Of a stretch of DNA of 64,000 bases, positions 12,446 to 22,034 are shown piece after piece (position 1 is the stretch's first letter; each line of letters begins with the position of its first letter). The position numbers and the translations under genes are program-made. Source of the stretch: Halocaridina rubra (taxonomy: Eukaryota; Arthropoda; Malacostraca; Decapoda; Atyidae); the NCBI GenBank assembly GCA_037179515.1, contig JAXCGZ010000079.1, positions 15,001 to 79,000 on the forward strand. The letters run 5' to 3'. The notes beneath the pieces are model-generated. The model searched no databases, was not told where the DNA came from, and saw only the letters and a program-made list of their open reading frames with translations.

Positions 12446-12446
<1 letters not shown>
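11436..12446 (-). mobile_element. LINE 5'-truncated copy 2
   Basis: Same truncated structure and same 5' breakpoint as copy 1, but its 303-codon ORF2 fragment (11525-12436) is unbroken and almost identical to the full-length copy next to it. The catalytic motif FADD has become FADH, so this fragment is dead as a polymerase. GT arrays flank it (11398-11435 and 12447-12504). Confidence 0.9.
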
Positions 12447-12505
<59 letters not shown>

Positions 12506-12536
12506 TTACCTAATTGTGATTACCTAATTGTGCTTA

Positions 12537-12567
12537 CGGGAAAGAGCCCAAAGCTCGTATCTTCCCG
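12537..12567 (-). promoter_or_regulatory. LINE 3' UTR stem-loop
   Basis: CGGGAA pairs with TTCCCG and an inner GAGC pairs with GCTC, around a short loop. The same hairpin is present in all five LINE copies of the window. In CR1/L2-like elements such 3' hairpins can be the recognition site for the element's own reverse transcriptase; here that role is inferred. Confidence 0.55.
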
Positions 12568-12593
12568 TCTCCTGATCGGTTCCATTTTTAGAC

Positions 12594-15416
12594 TTAGTGA
12601 TACTTATCATACCTGTCCTTAAAACTATGGATCGAGGTAGCATTAACTACCTCCTCGCTTAGCGAATTCCAATTATCAACTACTCTTACACTGAAAAAGT
12701 ATTTCCTTACATCCTGCAAACAAGTTTTCTTCCGAAGCTTCAAACTATGACCTCTAGTTCTAGAGCCAGCCATATCGAAATATCGATCCCTATCCACTCT
12801 ATCATAACCATGAAGGAATTTAAAGACTGTCACCATATCCCCCCTTACTCTTCTAGCTTCGAGTGATGGCAAGTCTAATTCCCTCAGCCTCTCATCATAA
12901 CCGAGATTGCATATTTCTGGCACCAGTTTCGTGGCATGTCTTTGAACTTTTTCAAGCTTAGCTATGTGCTTTTTCAAGTGCGGATTCCAAAAGGGGGCTG
13001 CATATTCGAGTTTTGGCCTCACATAGGTTACATAAATATTTCTGAACATTTCCTTGTCCATGTGCCTGAAGGCTACCCTTACATTTGATAAGAATGCATA
13101 TGCTGCCCTTACTACGCCATTTATATGTATTTCTGGAGACAAATCTGCCAGTATGTTTACTCCTAGATCTCTCTCATTTTCTGTCTCTTGAAGTTGTGCT
13201 CCAGCCACCGAGTAGTCAAGCTTGGGCCTTCTTGCACTTGTACCCATTCTCATTACCTTACATTTTGAGGTATTGAATTTCATTAGCCACTTTTCTGACC
13301 ACTCATGCAGATTATTTAGATCCTCCTGAAGTTCTCTACCATTGTTCTCGTTTTTTACTTTCTTCACAATCTTTGCATCATCTGCAAACATATTCATGAA
13401 TGAATTTACAGACTCTGGTAGGTCATTTACATATACAAGGAACAAAAGTGGCCCTAAAACTGAACCCTGTGGAACTCCACTACTAACTCTTCTCCATTCA
13501 GACACTGAGTGTCTTACTCTAACCCTCTGTTCCCTTCCTTCTAAGTAAGTTTTTATCCATTCCAAGACATTTCCACCTATTCTAGCCATTGATTGCAGCT
13601 TCCTAATAAGTCTCCCATGTGGAACAGTGTCAAACGCTTTCTGGAAGTCTAGGAATATGCAATCTGCCCAGCCCTCTCTTTCCTGTAAGATTTGGCTTAC
13701 CTCATCATAAAATTCTAATAAGTTTGTTACTGTTGATCTTCCTTCTCTGAAGCCATGTTGCCTCACTGACAAAAAGTTGAAGGATTCCAAGTGAAGAGAG
13801 ATATGTTTCCTTAGTAGTTTCTCCATAAGTTTGCAAACTATGCTGGTCAAGGAAACTGGTCTATAGTTCAGAGCCGTATCCCTCCTTCCCTTTTTGAAGA
13901 TAGGTATCACATTTGCTTGTTTCCAGCATCTTGGAATCTCCCCCGACTCCAATGACTCCTTAAATATGATACTTAGTGCCACTGATATTGTGTTTGCGCA
14001 TTTTTTAAGCACATGAGGGGATATGTCATCAGGACCTGTAGCTTTATGAACATCTAAATCCATCAGCGCTTTGCATACCTCTGTGGCTGTAAGGTTGATG
14101 TTCTCTAATACCGGCCCTTGAGCTTCTATCACTGCAATCTGAGGGGGTGGGGTATTTTCTACTGTAAATACTGACTGAAACTCCTTGTTCAATTCTTTGC
14201 AGATCTCTTCGTCCGTCTCAGTGATGCTTCCATCCGCTCTCTTTAGCCTTAAAACCTGTTCTTTTACCTTCAGTTTTCCTCTGATAAAGCTGTGGAAAAG
14301 CTTGGGATTTTCTTTAGCCTTCCTGGTGATGTCCCTCTCATAATCTTTCTCTGCCTCTCTCCTTTTACTTAGGTAGTCATTTCTTGCTCTTTTGTAGGTT
14401 TGCCAGGCATTTATGTTTTTTCTCCTCCTATACCTTTTCCAGCATTTGTCTCTCCACTCCTTAGCTCTTTTACACCCATTATCGAACCATTTCTCTCTGG
14501 CATGAATTACACCTACTTTGGTGACAGGTATGCAGCAATCTACTATCTTCCCATATTTCTCACAAAAGATGTCATACATTTCTTGTACAGATTTGTTGTA
14601 AAATAAGGTTCTCCAGTCAATAACTGCAAAAAGCTCATTCATTTTGATGTAATCTCCTTTCTGATAGTTCCTCCTCATGTCCTCAGTGCCTCTACTCTCA
14701 GGAAGAATGTCTTCAATGATATACTCCATCAACAACACACAGTGGTCACTCTTTCCAATTGGTGGTTCATACTCAATATTTTCAATATCCAACACATTAT
14801 CTGTGAACACCAGATCAAGTAGTGATGGCTCATCCCCACCCCTGGCTCTTGTTGGTTCCATTACATGTTGGTGTAGGAAATTCCCTTGTACGCAATCTAG
14901 GAATCTTGCCCCAAATGAGTCCTCACCACTGTGTGGGTCAAGATTTATCCAATCTATCTCTTTATGATTAAAGTCTCCCATAATCAAAATCCTACATTTT
15001 TTCTCCCGCGCCATGTTAACAACTGAGTTTATGACTTCAATCGTACCTATATGACTTTCCTCATAAATTTCAAGCCTATTTTGGTTCCTTGGTGGGTTGT
15101 ATACAACAGTTATTATAATGCTCTCTGACCCAGTATTTATGCGAGCAACAAGAAATTCCCTGAACTCACTTTCTATAGCCAAGTTTATTTCTTCAACTTG
15201 AATCCTCTCACTTATGAGCAGTGCTATCCCTCCACCAGTCCTCTCAGATCTTTCGACCCTTAGTATTCTGAAGCCCTTAGGAAAAACTGTGACACTGTTT
15301 ATGTCCTCACTCAACTTAGTCTCTGTAATTGCTACTATATCTGCCTTACTGTTGTGAATCCTATCTTTTAATTCTACTGCCTTACCAGCTAATCCATCAG
15401 CATTTGTGTATAACAA
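12594..15416 (-). CDS. LINE ORF2: endonuclease/reverse transcriptase
   Basis: An uninterrupted 940-codon frame. The N-terminal APE-type endonuclease spans about residues 1-235, with TETKL (catalytic Glu about 32), GDFNH (about 146) and SDHC (about 226). The reverse transcriptase spans about residues 470-760, with [53 protein letters not shown] and the catalytic FADD. The C-terminal region with [11 protein letters not shown] and VVDNWNSL is characteristic of CR1/L2-group LINEs. The protein performs target-primed reverse transcription. The frame has no ATG until about residue 135, so the first codon given (TTG) is only a convention; the frame is open to 15512, overlapping ORF1. See the frameshift finding. 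Confidence 0.93.
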   Translation of the reverse strand: MLYTNADGLAGKAVELKDRIHNSKADIVAITETKLSEDINSVTVFPKGFRILRVERSERTGGGIALLISERIQVEEINLAIESEFREFLVARINTGSESIIITVVYNPPRNQNRLEIYEESHIGTIEVINSVVNMAREKKCRILIMGDFNHKEIDWINLDPHSGEDSFGARFLDCVQGNFLHQHVMEPTRARGGDEPSLLDLVFTDNVLDIENIEYEPPIGKSDHCVLLMEYIIEDILPESRGTEDMRRNYQKGDYIKMNELFAVIDWRTLFYNKSVQEMYDIFCEKYGKIVDCCIPVTKVGVIHAREKWFDNGCKRAKEWRDKCWKRYRRRKNINAWQTYKRARNDYLSKRREAEKDYERDITRKAKENPKLFHSFIRGKLKVKEQVLRLKRADGSITETDEEICKELNKEFQSVFTVENTPPPQIAVIEAQGPVLENINLTATEVCKALMDLDVHKATGPDDISPHVLKKCANTISVALSIIFKESLESGEIPRCWKQANVIPIFKKGRRDTALNYRPVSLTSIVCKLMEKLLRKHISLHLESFNFLSVRQHGFREGRSTVTNLLEFYDEVSQILQEREGWADCIFLDFQKAFDTVPHGRLIRKLQSMARIGGNVLEWIKTYLEGREQRVRVRHSVSEWRRVSSGVPQGSVLGPLLFLVYVNDLPESVNSFMNMFADDAKIVKKVKNENNGRELQEDLNNLHEWSEKWLMKFNTSKCKVMRMGTSARRPKLDYSVAGAQLQETENERDLGVNILADLSPEIHINGVVRAAYAFLSNVRVAFRHMDKEMFRNIYVTYVRPKLEYAAPFWNPHLKKHIAKLEKVQRHATKLVPEICNLGYDERLRELDLPSLEARRVRGDMVTVFKFLHGYDRVDRDRYFDMAGSRTRGHSLKLRKKTCLQDVRKYFFSVRVVDNWNSLSEEVVNATSIHSFKDRYDKYH

Positions 15417-15418
15417 TC

Positions 15419-16461
15419 TTAATGAGGCCCCATCCCCTGATCTTCTGTCATTATCTTCTTTATCTCCCCTTTGTCTGGAAGTATTCCGTAACGAAAATTT
15501 TTCTTCTCTTCTTCATTTCTTTCATCATTTAACCTTCTTGCCTCTTGCAACAAGTTTTTGATCTTTCCCATCTCTTCCTGTGTTCTGTATCGTCTAATGA
15601 ACACTTCTTTGCATTCTTGAAGGTCTTTTAGACTTTTTTTTCTCAACAATATTTCCCTACATGTCTCCCCTCTCTCAAAGGTTACTTTTGTTGGTCTCGG
15701 CTTTCCTTCCCTCGAATATTTACCTAGTTGGTGTATGTTTACAATATCCTCAGGACCACATACTACTCCAAGCTTTCTTATCAGGTCTACAACGTTAGCT
15801 TTATTTTCTTCAAGTCTCCCCTGCCATGTTGGCTCCTGGGATTCACTTATGCCTGAGATTACCACTGTCTTCTCCTTATCAAGTGCCTGTCTGATGAGTG
15901 GGTTTGCCCTTTCCATCACAACGTCTTTCATTTTTTCGATTACTGTCTCTTTATAGTCAACTGTTTGTATGTTTTCCAGTGCCACCACCTTTACAGCCTC
16001 TTTTACTGCCACATTCCCCTTTAGTGCATCAGCAAAGGACGTTTTCATGGCATCATTTTCCATATTCAGCTCCTGGAACTCTTTTCTGAACTGTTCAATG
16101 CTTTCCTTAATCTGAACATTCCAAGCAGCAATCTCGTCTCTCTCAGAAGATAGCAGTGAACTAACATCTAATTCCTTTAGGTTGTCATTTAGCTGTTTGT
16201 TTTTATCTTCTTGTTTAGAAATTCTAGATTCTAGTTGACTCTTTTCCCCTTCCAGCTTCTTTATTCTTTTTTCTAGTTCCTTTCTCTCCTGCCCTTGTGC
16301 TTTATTTGCTTCCTCCAAAGATCTTATTTGTTCTCTGAGTGTTTCATTCTCTTTCATTTCTCCATCCATATTCCGAATTTTATCATCAAGGCTTGTAACC
16401 ATTTCCTCTAACTTCTTGATTCTCTGTTTAAGTCCTCTGATGACTACCCCTTCTCCCAACC

Positions 16462-16462
<1 letters not shown>
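15419..16462 (-). CDS. LINE ORF1: coiled-coil RNA-binding protein
   Basis: Encodes about 345 residues from the GLGEGVVIRG segment to the TAA at 15421-15419. Residues up to about 90 form heptad-rich coiled coil (KKLEEMVTSL, RSLEEANKAQ, KRIKKLEGEK), which in LINE ORF1 proteins drives multimerisation. The C-terminal half (VVISGISE, IVNIHQLGKY, PRPTKVTFERG) resembles the RRM plus C-terminal domain of L1-like ORF1p. The apparent extension to 16687 is translation through a CA array giving Thr-His repeats, so the true start codon is missing in this copy. Confidence 0.82.
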
Positions 16463-16541
<79 letters not shown>

Positions 16542-16634
16542 CGTGTGAGTGTGTGTGTGTGTGTATGAGTGTATGTGTGTGTATGTGTGTGTGTGCGTGT
16601 GAGTATATGTGTGTGTGCGTGTGTGTGTGTGTGA
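16463..16634. repeat. (GT)n microsatellite at LINE 5' end
   Basis: About 170 bp of GT with GTGC and GTAT interruptions, directly abutting the truncated ORF1. Confidence 0.95.
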
Positions 16635-16818
16635 AAGTTTGTTGCATATAAGGTGAATAAATATTTATAACATATGATTTCATTCAAGAGCTGTTATTCT
16701 GGATATTTTTAAAGACCAGTAAACAACCCTGCAAAAAAAAAATTAAGATGCAACTAGAATAATATTTCTAGTATTGTCGTTTTTTACCTTTTTGGCATTA
16801 CTTAAAACCAATATAAGT

Positions 16819-17013
16819 TGTTCCGGTTTTACGTCACGGACTCCCTTTTCAACCAAGGCCTAGGACGGTTGCCTTCTTGCGAAGGACTTGTTTTGGCAGA
16901 TGTAATCGCAACCCTGAGTGCATGCCCTTGCTAACTTCAGACCGTGACGGGGCGCGAATCCTCGATCTGACGCCTCAGAATCGCGGACGCTGCCGATTGA
17001 GCCACGGTGACTA
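16819..17013 (-). mobile_element. SINE family A, full length
   Basis: Flanked by a duplication of 18-19 bp (CTTAAAACCAATATAAGT at 16801-16818; the right copy, 17014-17032, has one extra A). Confidence 0.9.
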
Positions 17014-17352
17014 CTTAAAAACCAATATAAGTAATAAATCTTAACTGAATATCCAAGCTGTGACAAACATCACATTCATCTTCAATGCTTTTGAGTTCAT
17101 TAAGAACATTGATATAATATGTGTTTTTTCCAGCTTTGTTAGAAATGTTACAAAATCCGTTCTTAGAACATTTCACATATTATTAACATTTCTCAAAGCA
17201 CTTGAATTACAAGTGGGATTTCCTATTTTTTTGCTTCCCATGACTTTTGAGAAGCAATGGATATACGCTGATATGTCTTGTGCATATAAATATTAACAAC
17301 TTCGTATTTAATCTCTTTCCTAAATAACTGTAGTCAATAAACTTTAATACAT
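17014..17352. other. Non-coding spacer
   Basis: AT-rich, no supported gene. Confidence 0.5.
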
Positions 17353-17562
17353 GTTGTTGTTGTTGTTCCGGTTTTACGTCACGGACTCCCTTTTCTACCA
17401 AGGGCTAGGACGGTTGCCTTCTTGCGAAGGACTTGTTTTGGCAGTTGTAATCGCTACCCTGAGTGCATGCCCTTGCTTACCTCAGACCGTGACGGGGCGT
17501 GAACCCTCGACCTGACGCCTCAGAGTCGCGGACGCTACCGCTTGAGCCACGGTGACTACACA
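17353..17562 (-). mobile_element. SINE family A, full length with GTT tail
   Basis: Complete copy with a 3' (AAC)n tail in sense. A 15-bp duplication TAAACTTTAATACAT flanks it (17338-17352 and 17564-17578). Confidence 0.9.
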
Positions 17563-17847
17563 TTAAACTTTAATACATACACATACATATACATGGCCCC
17601 ATTTCCCCTTGTAAGGGAGGTGACCGGGCCAAGAAACGCGCATTCACCACGATCCACACATACCTCATATACTCCTCTGAGCTCCTTGAGGATAAAGGGT
17701 TGCCACATTTACCCCCTACCACCCTGCATGGATCACCCACAAGGTAGGAGGGAAAGAATATTCTACTGTGAGACCCGACAGCCGCAGCTGGATATATTCA
17801 GGGATTCATGTTAAATTCTGAGCTGTGATTGATAGGAAGTAATGGCG

Positions 17848-18021
17848 TAGCGTCCGCGACTCTTAGGCGGCAGGTCGAGGGTTATCGCCCCGTCACGAAC
17901 TGAGGTTAGTAAGGGCATACACTCAGGGTAACGATTACATCTGCCAAAACAAGTCCTTCGCAAGAAGGCAACCGTCCTAGCCCTTAGTTGAAAAGGGATT
18001 TTGTGACGTAAAACCGAAACC
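17848..18021 (+). mobile_element. SINE family A, 5'-shortened
   Basis: Starts within the tRNA-like head after the A-box, keeps a mutated B-box and the full body, and is flanked by AATGGCG (17841-17847 and 18022-18028). It shares subfamily changes (ACGAACTGAGGTTAGTAAGG) with the headless copies. Confidence 0.8.
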
Positions 18022-18158
18022 AATGGCGGTATGTCCTGACTCTAAATTTGTCTTTTACGGTCCATAGATTTTGTCTTCATGGTTCCCCCTACCGTTATCA
18101 ACTCCGCCACTTGATTGGCATCACAGTCCAAGCATTTGGAGAGTGCTAAACCTCTCCT

Positions 18159-18159
<1 letters not shown>

Positions 18160-18186
<27 letters not shown>
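18160..18186 (+). repeat. A-tract of about 27
   Basis: A long pure A run following GCTAAACCTCTCCT. It could be the poly(A) tail of a retroposed sequence whose body is not recognisable. Confidence 0.5.
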
Positions 18187-18189
<3 letters not shown>

Positions 18190-18215
18190 TAGTGTATCTA
18201 CTTTTGTATGTGTGT

Positions 18216-18395
18216 GTAATTACCTAATTGTAATTACCTAATTGTGTTTAAGGGAAAGAGCCCAAAGCTCGTATCTTCCCGTCTCCTGATCGGTTCCATT
18301 TTATACTTAGTGATACTTATCATACCAGTCCTTAAAACTATTGCTTGAGATAGCATTAACTACCTCCTCGCTTAGCGAATTCCAATTATCAACTA

Positions 18396-18400
<5 letters not shown>
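18216..18400 (-). mobile_element. LINE 5'-truncated stub, copy 5
   Basis: Only the tail, 3' UTR hairpin and last about 35 codons of ORF2 ([15 protein letters not shown]) remain. The 5' break enters an 80-bp GT array (18401-18482) directly; the 3' tail also abuts TG repeats. Confidence 0.9.

Positions 18401-18482
<82 letters not shown>
18401..18482. repeat. (GT)n microsatellite
   Basis: About 41 GT units abutting the LINE stub. Confidence 0.95.
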
Positions 18483-18483
<1 letters not shown>

Positions 18484-18512
18484 TGCTTGGGTCATAAAAT
18501 TCCGACTTTTGT

Positions 18513-18590
18513 CGGTCGTAGTGGCCCAGTCGGTAAAATGACATAATTATGTAATTTGCGACGCGTGTTCGAGTCACAGAAGTTTTTCGT
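18513..18590 (+). repeat. tRNA-like segment (SINE head or tRNA relic)
   Basis: GTAGTGGCCCAGTCGGTAAAA resembles a tRNA D-arm/A-box, and GTGTTCGAGTCAC, about 45 bp further on, resembles a T-arm/B-box. A full cloverleaf with a matched acceptor stem is not evident and the segment ends near a TA array, so I treat it as a tRNA-derived repeat, not a gene. Confidence 0.4.
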
Positions 18591-18591
18591 G

Positions 18592-18593
<2 letters not shown>

Positions 18594-18663
<70 letters not shown>
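18594..18663. repeat. (TA)n microsatellite
   Basis: About 34 TA units. Confidence 0.95.
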
Positions 18664-18666
<3 letters not shown>

Positions 18667-19212
18667 TAGGTCCTTATCTCTAGGAAGAAGAGGTGGAGTG
18701 GATCTTAATTCTCACAACTCACTCGATCCTCTGGGTTCTCGTGGGATTGTCGGGGCCTCCTGAAGGTCTTACGTGTGTTTGAAGAGTAATATTAGATTAT
18801 AAACATCACTGTCTGCATGGTGCTTGTTGATGCTATTTCGCCTTTTTCTGTATAATCCGTCTGGGGGTGTCTTTTTCAGGGTAGATAATTCAGGTGCTGA
18901 ATATACTGTAGTGCTTGTCTGTAAGTGTGAGAACGTGTTTGTTTTTTTCAATGTGTACATGGAAATGCTTGTAACACCCGGTCACTTTTTTCTATGAGAA
19001 TTAATTTTCTAATTGAGAGTTGTAAGTGCTGATTGGCGAGGAATTTTTTTTCCAGTTTTTGAGAATTATTATTATTATTTTTTTTATTGTAATTGTCTCT
19101 TAAATGAGGCATAGAGCTCATTATATACTTAATATGCTTGAAGTCGTGTTTAAAGCTATATATCTGACCTTAGAATATACTGATTTATCTCACCGAAACT
19201 GCTCTTCACCCT
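18664..19212. other. Non-coding spacer, no feature seen
   Basis: About 550 bp without gene-like signal. Confidence 0.5.
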
Positions 19213-19272
19213 GTCGTTGTTGTTCCGGTTTTACGTCACGGATTCCCTTTTCAACCAAGGGCTTGGACGGTT
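19213..19272 (-). mobile_element. SINE family A, short 3' fragment
   Basis: Only about 60 bp of the 3' end (GTTCCGGTTTTACGTCACGG on +) survives. Confidence 0.8.
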
Positions 19273-19827
19273 AAACATATATATTTCGAGAAACAAAATA
19301 TGACTTATTGTACTCTTAGCACTGTACTTCATGTCGATTTTAAAACCATATATTATGTTATTTTTTGAAACACTGATATACGTTTGATCGGCAGAGATAT
19401 ACCAAGGTGGAAATCACGATACACACGATATGGTATTAAACGCTAAATTGCAAAATGATCGCGAATGAGCGATCACTCATGACCTTGTTGACCTGACCGG
19501 AGGTGTTCATGCGTGCCAAGTATACGCCCAGATGTGTAAGCTACAACATTACTGTTGTTTTATCTTTAGGCACTTTTGATTACTTTTGTTAATTTTTGCA
19601 TTGCTGTTGTGTAATTTGCTTTGTAAGATTGTCTTTTCTTTGAACTTTGAAAATGCTAAGAAAAAGAGAAGTATTCTTTTGAGCACTGATATACCTTTAT
19701 TAGAAAAACAAAGTCATTCTCACCATATTTGTTATTCATGTCCATACATATATACATACATATGTACATACACACAGTTTGGTTAATACTCTGATAAATG
19801 GAACTGTATGCTATGACTCATTTAGGC
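19273..19827. other. Non-coding spacer
   Basis: AT-rich, no gene. Small CATA cluster near 19745. Confidence 0.5.
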
Positions 19828-20004
19828 GCCCATCCGTGGCTGGGTTCGCAAGGTCGTCGGTTCGAGACCCGCCACGGCCTGAGGTTATAATGGGCATTCA
19901 CTCAGGGTAACGGTTGCACTGCCAAAACCAAAGTCCTTCGAAAGAAGGCACCGTTTTAGCTCTTAATAGAAAAGGGAGTTCGTGACGTAAAATCAGATCA
20001 TTAG
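19828..20004 (+). mobile_element. SINE family A, divergent copy
   Basis: Head reads CCGTGGCTGGGTTCGCAAGG with a canonical B-box GGTTCGAGACC, better preserved than in the main subfamily. The body follows the family (CACTCAGGGTAACGG, AAAGGGAGTTCGTGACG). Confidence 0.7.
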
Positions 20005-20109
20005 GATAGAAATACAGCCAAAGTGGGTCCATCATTTCCAAAAATATTTGTGTCAGTCATCCATCAATTTTACACTGCGTCACCTACTCAGTAACTTTTT
20101 TTTTATTTA

Positions 20110-20334
20110 TGATTGTGACACCAGGACGGGCTAAAAGAATAAATATACCCTCATCGGGCCTGGGCACTAAGAAAACATAGAGAGAGACAGATGGGGAGTA
20201 TTGTGAAGTGTCAGATGTGAAAGGATAATTAGACATATGTAACGAATATCCAAGAATATTCGGTGTTAATGTAAGCATAGAAAGAGAACTGTAGTATCGC
20301 AACGGGCGGTTGATGCCATTGGCCAACCTACTAC
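20110..20334 (+). mobile_element. Dispersed repeat family C, copy 2
   Basis: GTGACACCAGGACGGG ... CCCTCATCGGGCCTGGGCAC ... GTAGTATCGCAACGGGCGG ... GGCCAACCTACTAC, collinear with 1338-1592. Confidence 0.65.
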
Positions 20335-20568
20335 AAAATTTTAACTTATTTGAGCACTTTTAGTGACTGAAACTCTTGGGGTTACGCAATAGCCATTCCA
20401 TGCAGAAGTAAACAAGTTGAGTAAGTATTTTTGACTTATTTCTATATTCAATTATTTAATTATTTGCTTAATTTTAGATTATACGCTCTACCAAGTAGCT
20501 GAGAATGATAATAAAGATTAGAAATTAGAAAAAAATTATGATGAGTCACTATCTTCTCGTTTTATAAG

Positions 20569-20761
20569 TTCCGGTTTTACGTCACGGACTCCCTTTTCCA
20601 TAAAGGGCTAGGACGGTTGCCTTCTTGTGAAGGACTTGTTTTGGCAGATGTAATCGTTACCCTGAGTGCATGCCCTTGCTAACCTCAGACCGTGACGGGG
20701 CGCGAACCCTCGACCTGACGCCTCAGAGTCGCGGACGCTACCGCTTGAGCCACGGTGACTA
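20569..20761 (-). mobile_element. SINE family A, full length
   Basis: Perfect 13-bp duplication CTCGTTTTATAAG at 20556-20568 and 20762-20774. Confidence 0.9.
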
Positions 20762-20789
20762 CTCGTTTTATAAGACCTCTTCATATTAA

Positions 20790-20940
20790 GTGACACCAGG
20801 ACGGACCAAAAACTTAAATAAATAAAGAAATCTACCCTCATCGGGCCTGGGCTCGAAGGAAACATAGAGAAAAACAAAGATAGGGAGTATTGTGACTTGT
20901 CAGATGTGATGGGATAGTAAGACATGTACAAAGACAAAGA
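20790..20940 (+). mobile_element. Dispersed repeat family C, partial
   Basis: TGACACCAGGACGGACC to GATGTGATGGGATAG. The 3' GTAGTATCGC block is absent. Confidence 0.55.
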
Positions 20941-21094
20941 TACCTTCACCCTTATTATGTAAGTCTACTTTTTACATATACCTTTTCATTAGGGAATCGA
21001 ACCTAAGTCATGTACAATAAGAGACATTAGCTTTCGGTACATGAGATCAGACCCTTCATGCTAAAAGCACGTGTCAGTTGACTGTAATTTAGCG

Positions 21095-21300
21095 TGTAGT
21101 CACCGTGGCTCAATCGGTAGCGTCCGCTACTCTGAGGCGTCAGGTCGAGGGTTCGCGCCCCGTCACGGTCTGAGGTTAGCAAGGGCATGCACTCAGGTTA
21201 ACGATTACATCTGCCAAAACAAGTCCTTCGCAAGAAGGCAACCGTCCTAGCCCTTGGGTGAAAAGGGAGTGCGTGACCTAAAACAGGAACAGCAACAACA
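21095..21300 (+). mobile_element. SINE family A, full length with AAC tail
   Basis: Ends in GGAACAGCAACAACA. An 18-bp imperfect duplication (21077-21094 and 21301-21318) flanks it. Confidence 0.9.
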
Positions 21301-21510
21301 AGTTGACCGTAATATAGCATTGGCCAGGCTCGGTTTCCCAGCGATGGAAAAAAATTTAATAATGAAACCATTCCTAATGTGGCTAAGAGTGAAATAGTTT
21401 CCTTATCCATCCTTTGATCTAAAATACTATTTTTCATTTGTATTTAAACTCTTCTCTGTCACTGAGGCTGCTTTCAGACCAAAGTGGCACGTCGCACGTG
21501 GAATGCCAAG

Positions 21511-21700
21511 TTTTTACGTCACGGACTCCCTTTTCTACCAAGGGCTAGGACGGTTGCCTTCTTGCTAATGACGTGTTTTGGCAGATGTAATCCTTACCCT
21601 GAGTGCATGCCCTTGCTAACCTCAGACCGTGACGGGGTGCGAACCCTCGACCTGACGCCTCAGAGTCGCGGTCGCTACCGCTTGAGCCACGGTGACTACA
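21511..21700 (-). mobile_element. SINE family A
   Basis: Nearly complete; the first bases of the 3' end (CCGG) are lost. No clear duplication found. Confidence 0.8.
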
Positions 21701-22034
21701 CTGATATTAACACGAGTATGGTATTTATATTCTTCAGAATTAGGTAAATAACACATACTTCCAGAATTTTTTCCCTGTAAATGTTATTTCCCGAGAGATT
21801 TCACAGGTGAAAAAAAAAAATCCACATCGTGATTACTATCATGTTTTCATTTAAATTACCGAAAATTATCTGGTTTTGTTATTATGCCAGCTAGAGAATT
21901 TTCTTATACTTTGTAAACTTTTTTGTTTTTTGAGTGTGTGTTAGAATGTGTGAGTGCGTGCGCACGTGTGTGTTTATTTCAACATACTTATCTTTTGCTT
22001 CTTCTTTTGATATTGTTTGGAGTACCTAATGGTG

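Larger units (their letters stand above)
12505..16462 (-). mobile_element. LINE (CR1/L2-type), near full length, copy 3
   Basis: From its 5' end (right) it holds ORF1 (coiled coil plus RNA-binding-like domain), ORF2 (endonuclease and reverse transcriptase), an 90-bp 3' UTR with a stem-loop, and a tail of two ATTAGGTAATCACA-type repeats. Both ORFs are intact, so it is young. Sense-strand flanks on both sides are AC repeats. The 5' end runs straight into the AC array at 16463, truncating ORF1's natural start. Confidence 0.93.

Noticed and set aside
10965..14967. Plus-strand ORFs (63-96 codons) through the LINE cluster, repeated at 37567-40571
   Set aside because: They are antisense shadows of ORF1/ORF2, recurring identically in each LINE copy.
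16463..16687. N-terminal extension of LINE ORF1 through Thr-His repeats
   Set aside because: It is translation of a CA microsatellite outside the element; copy 4 has a different N-terminus.
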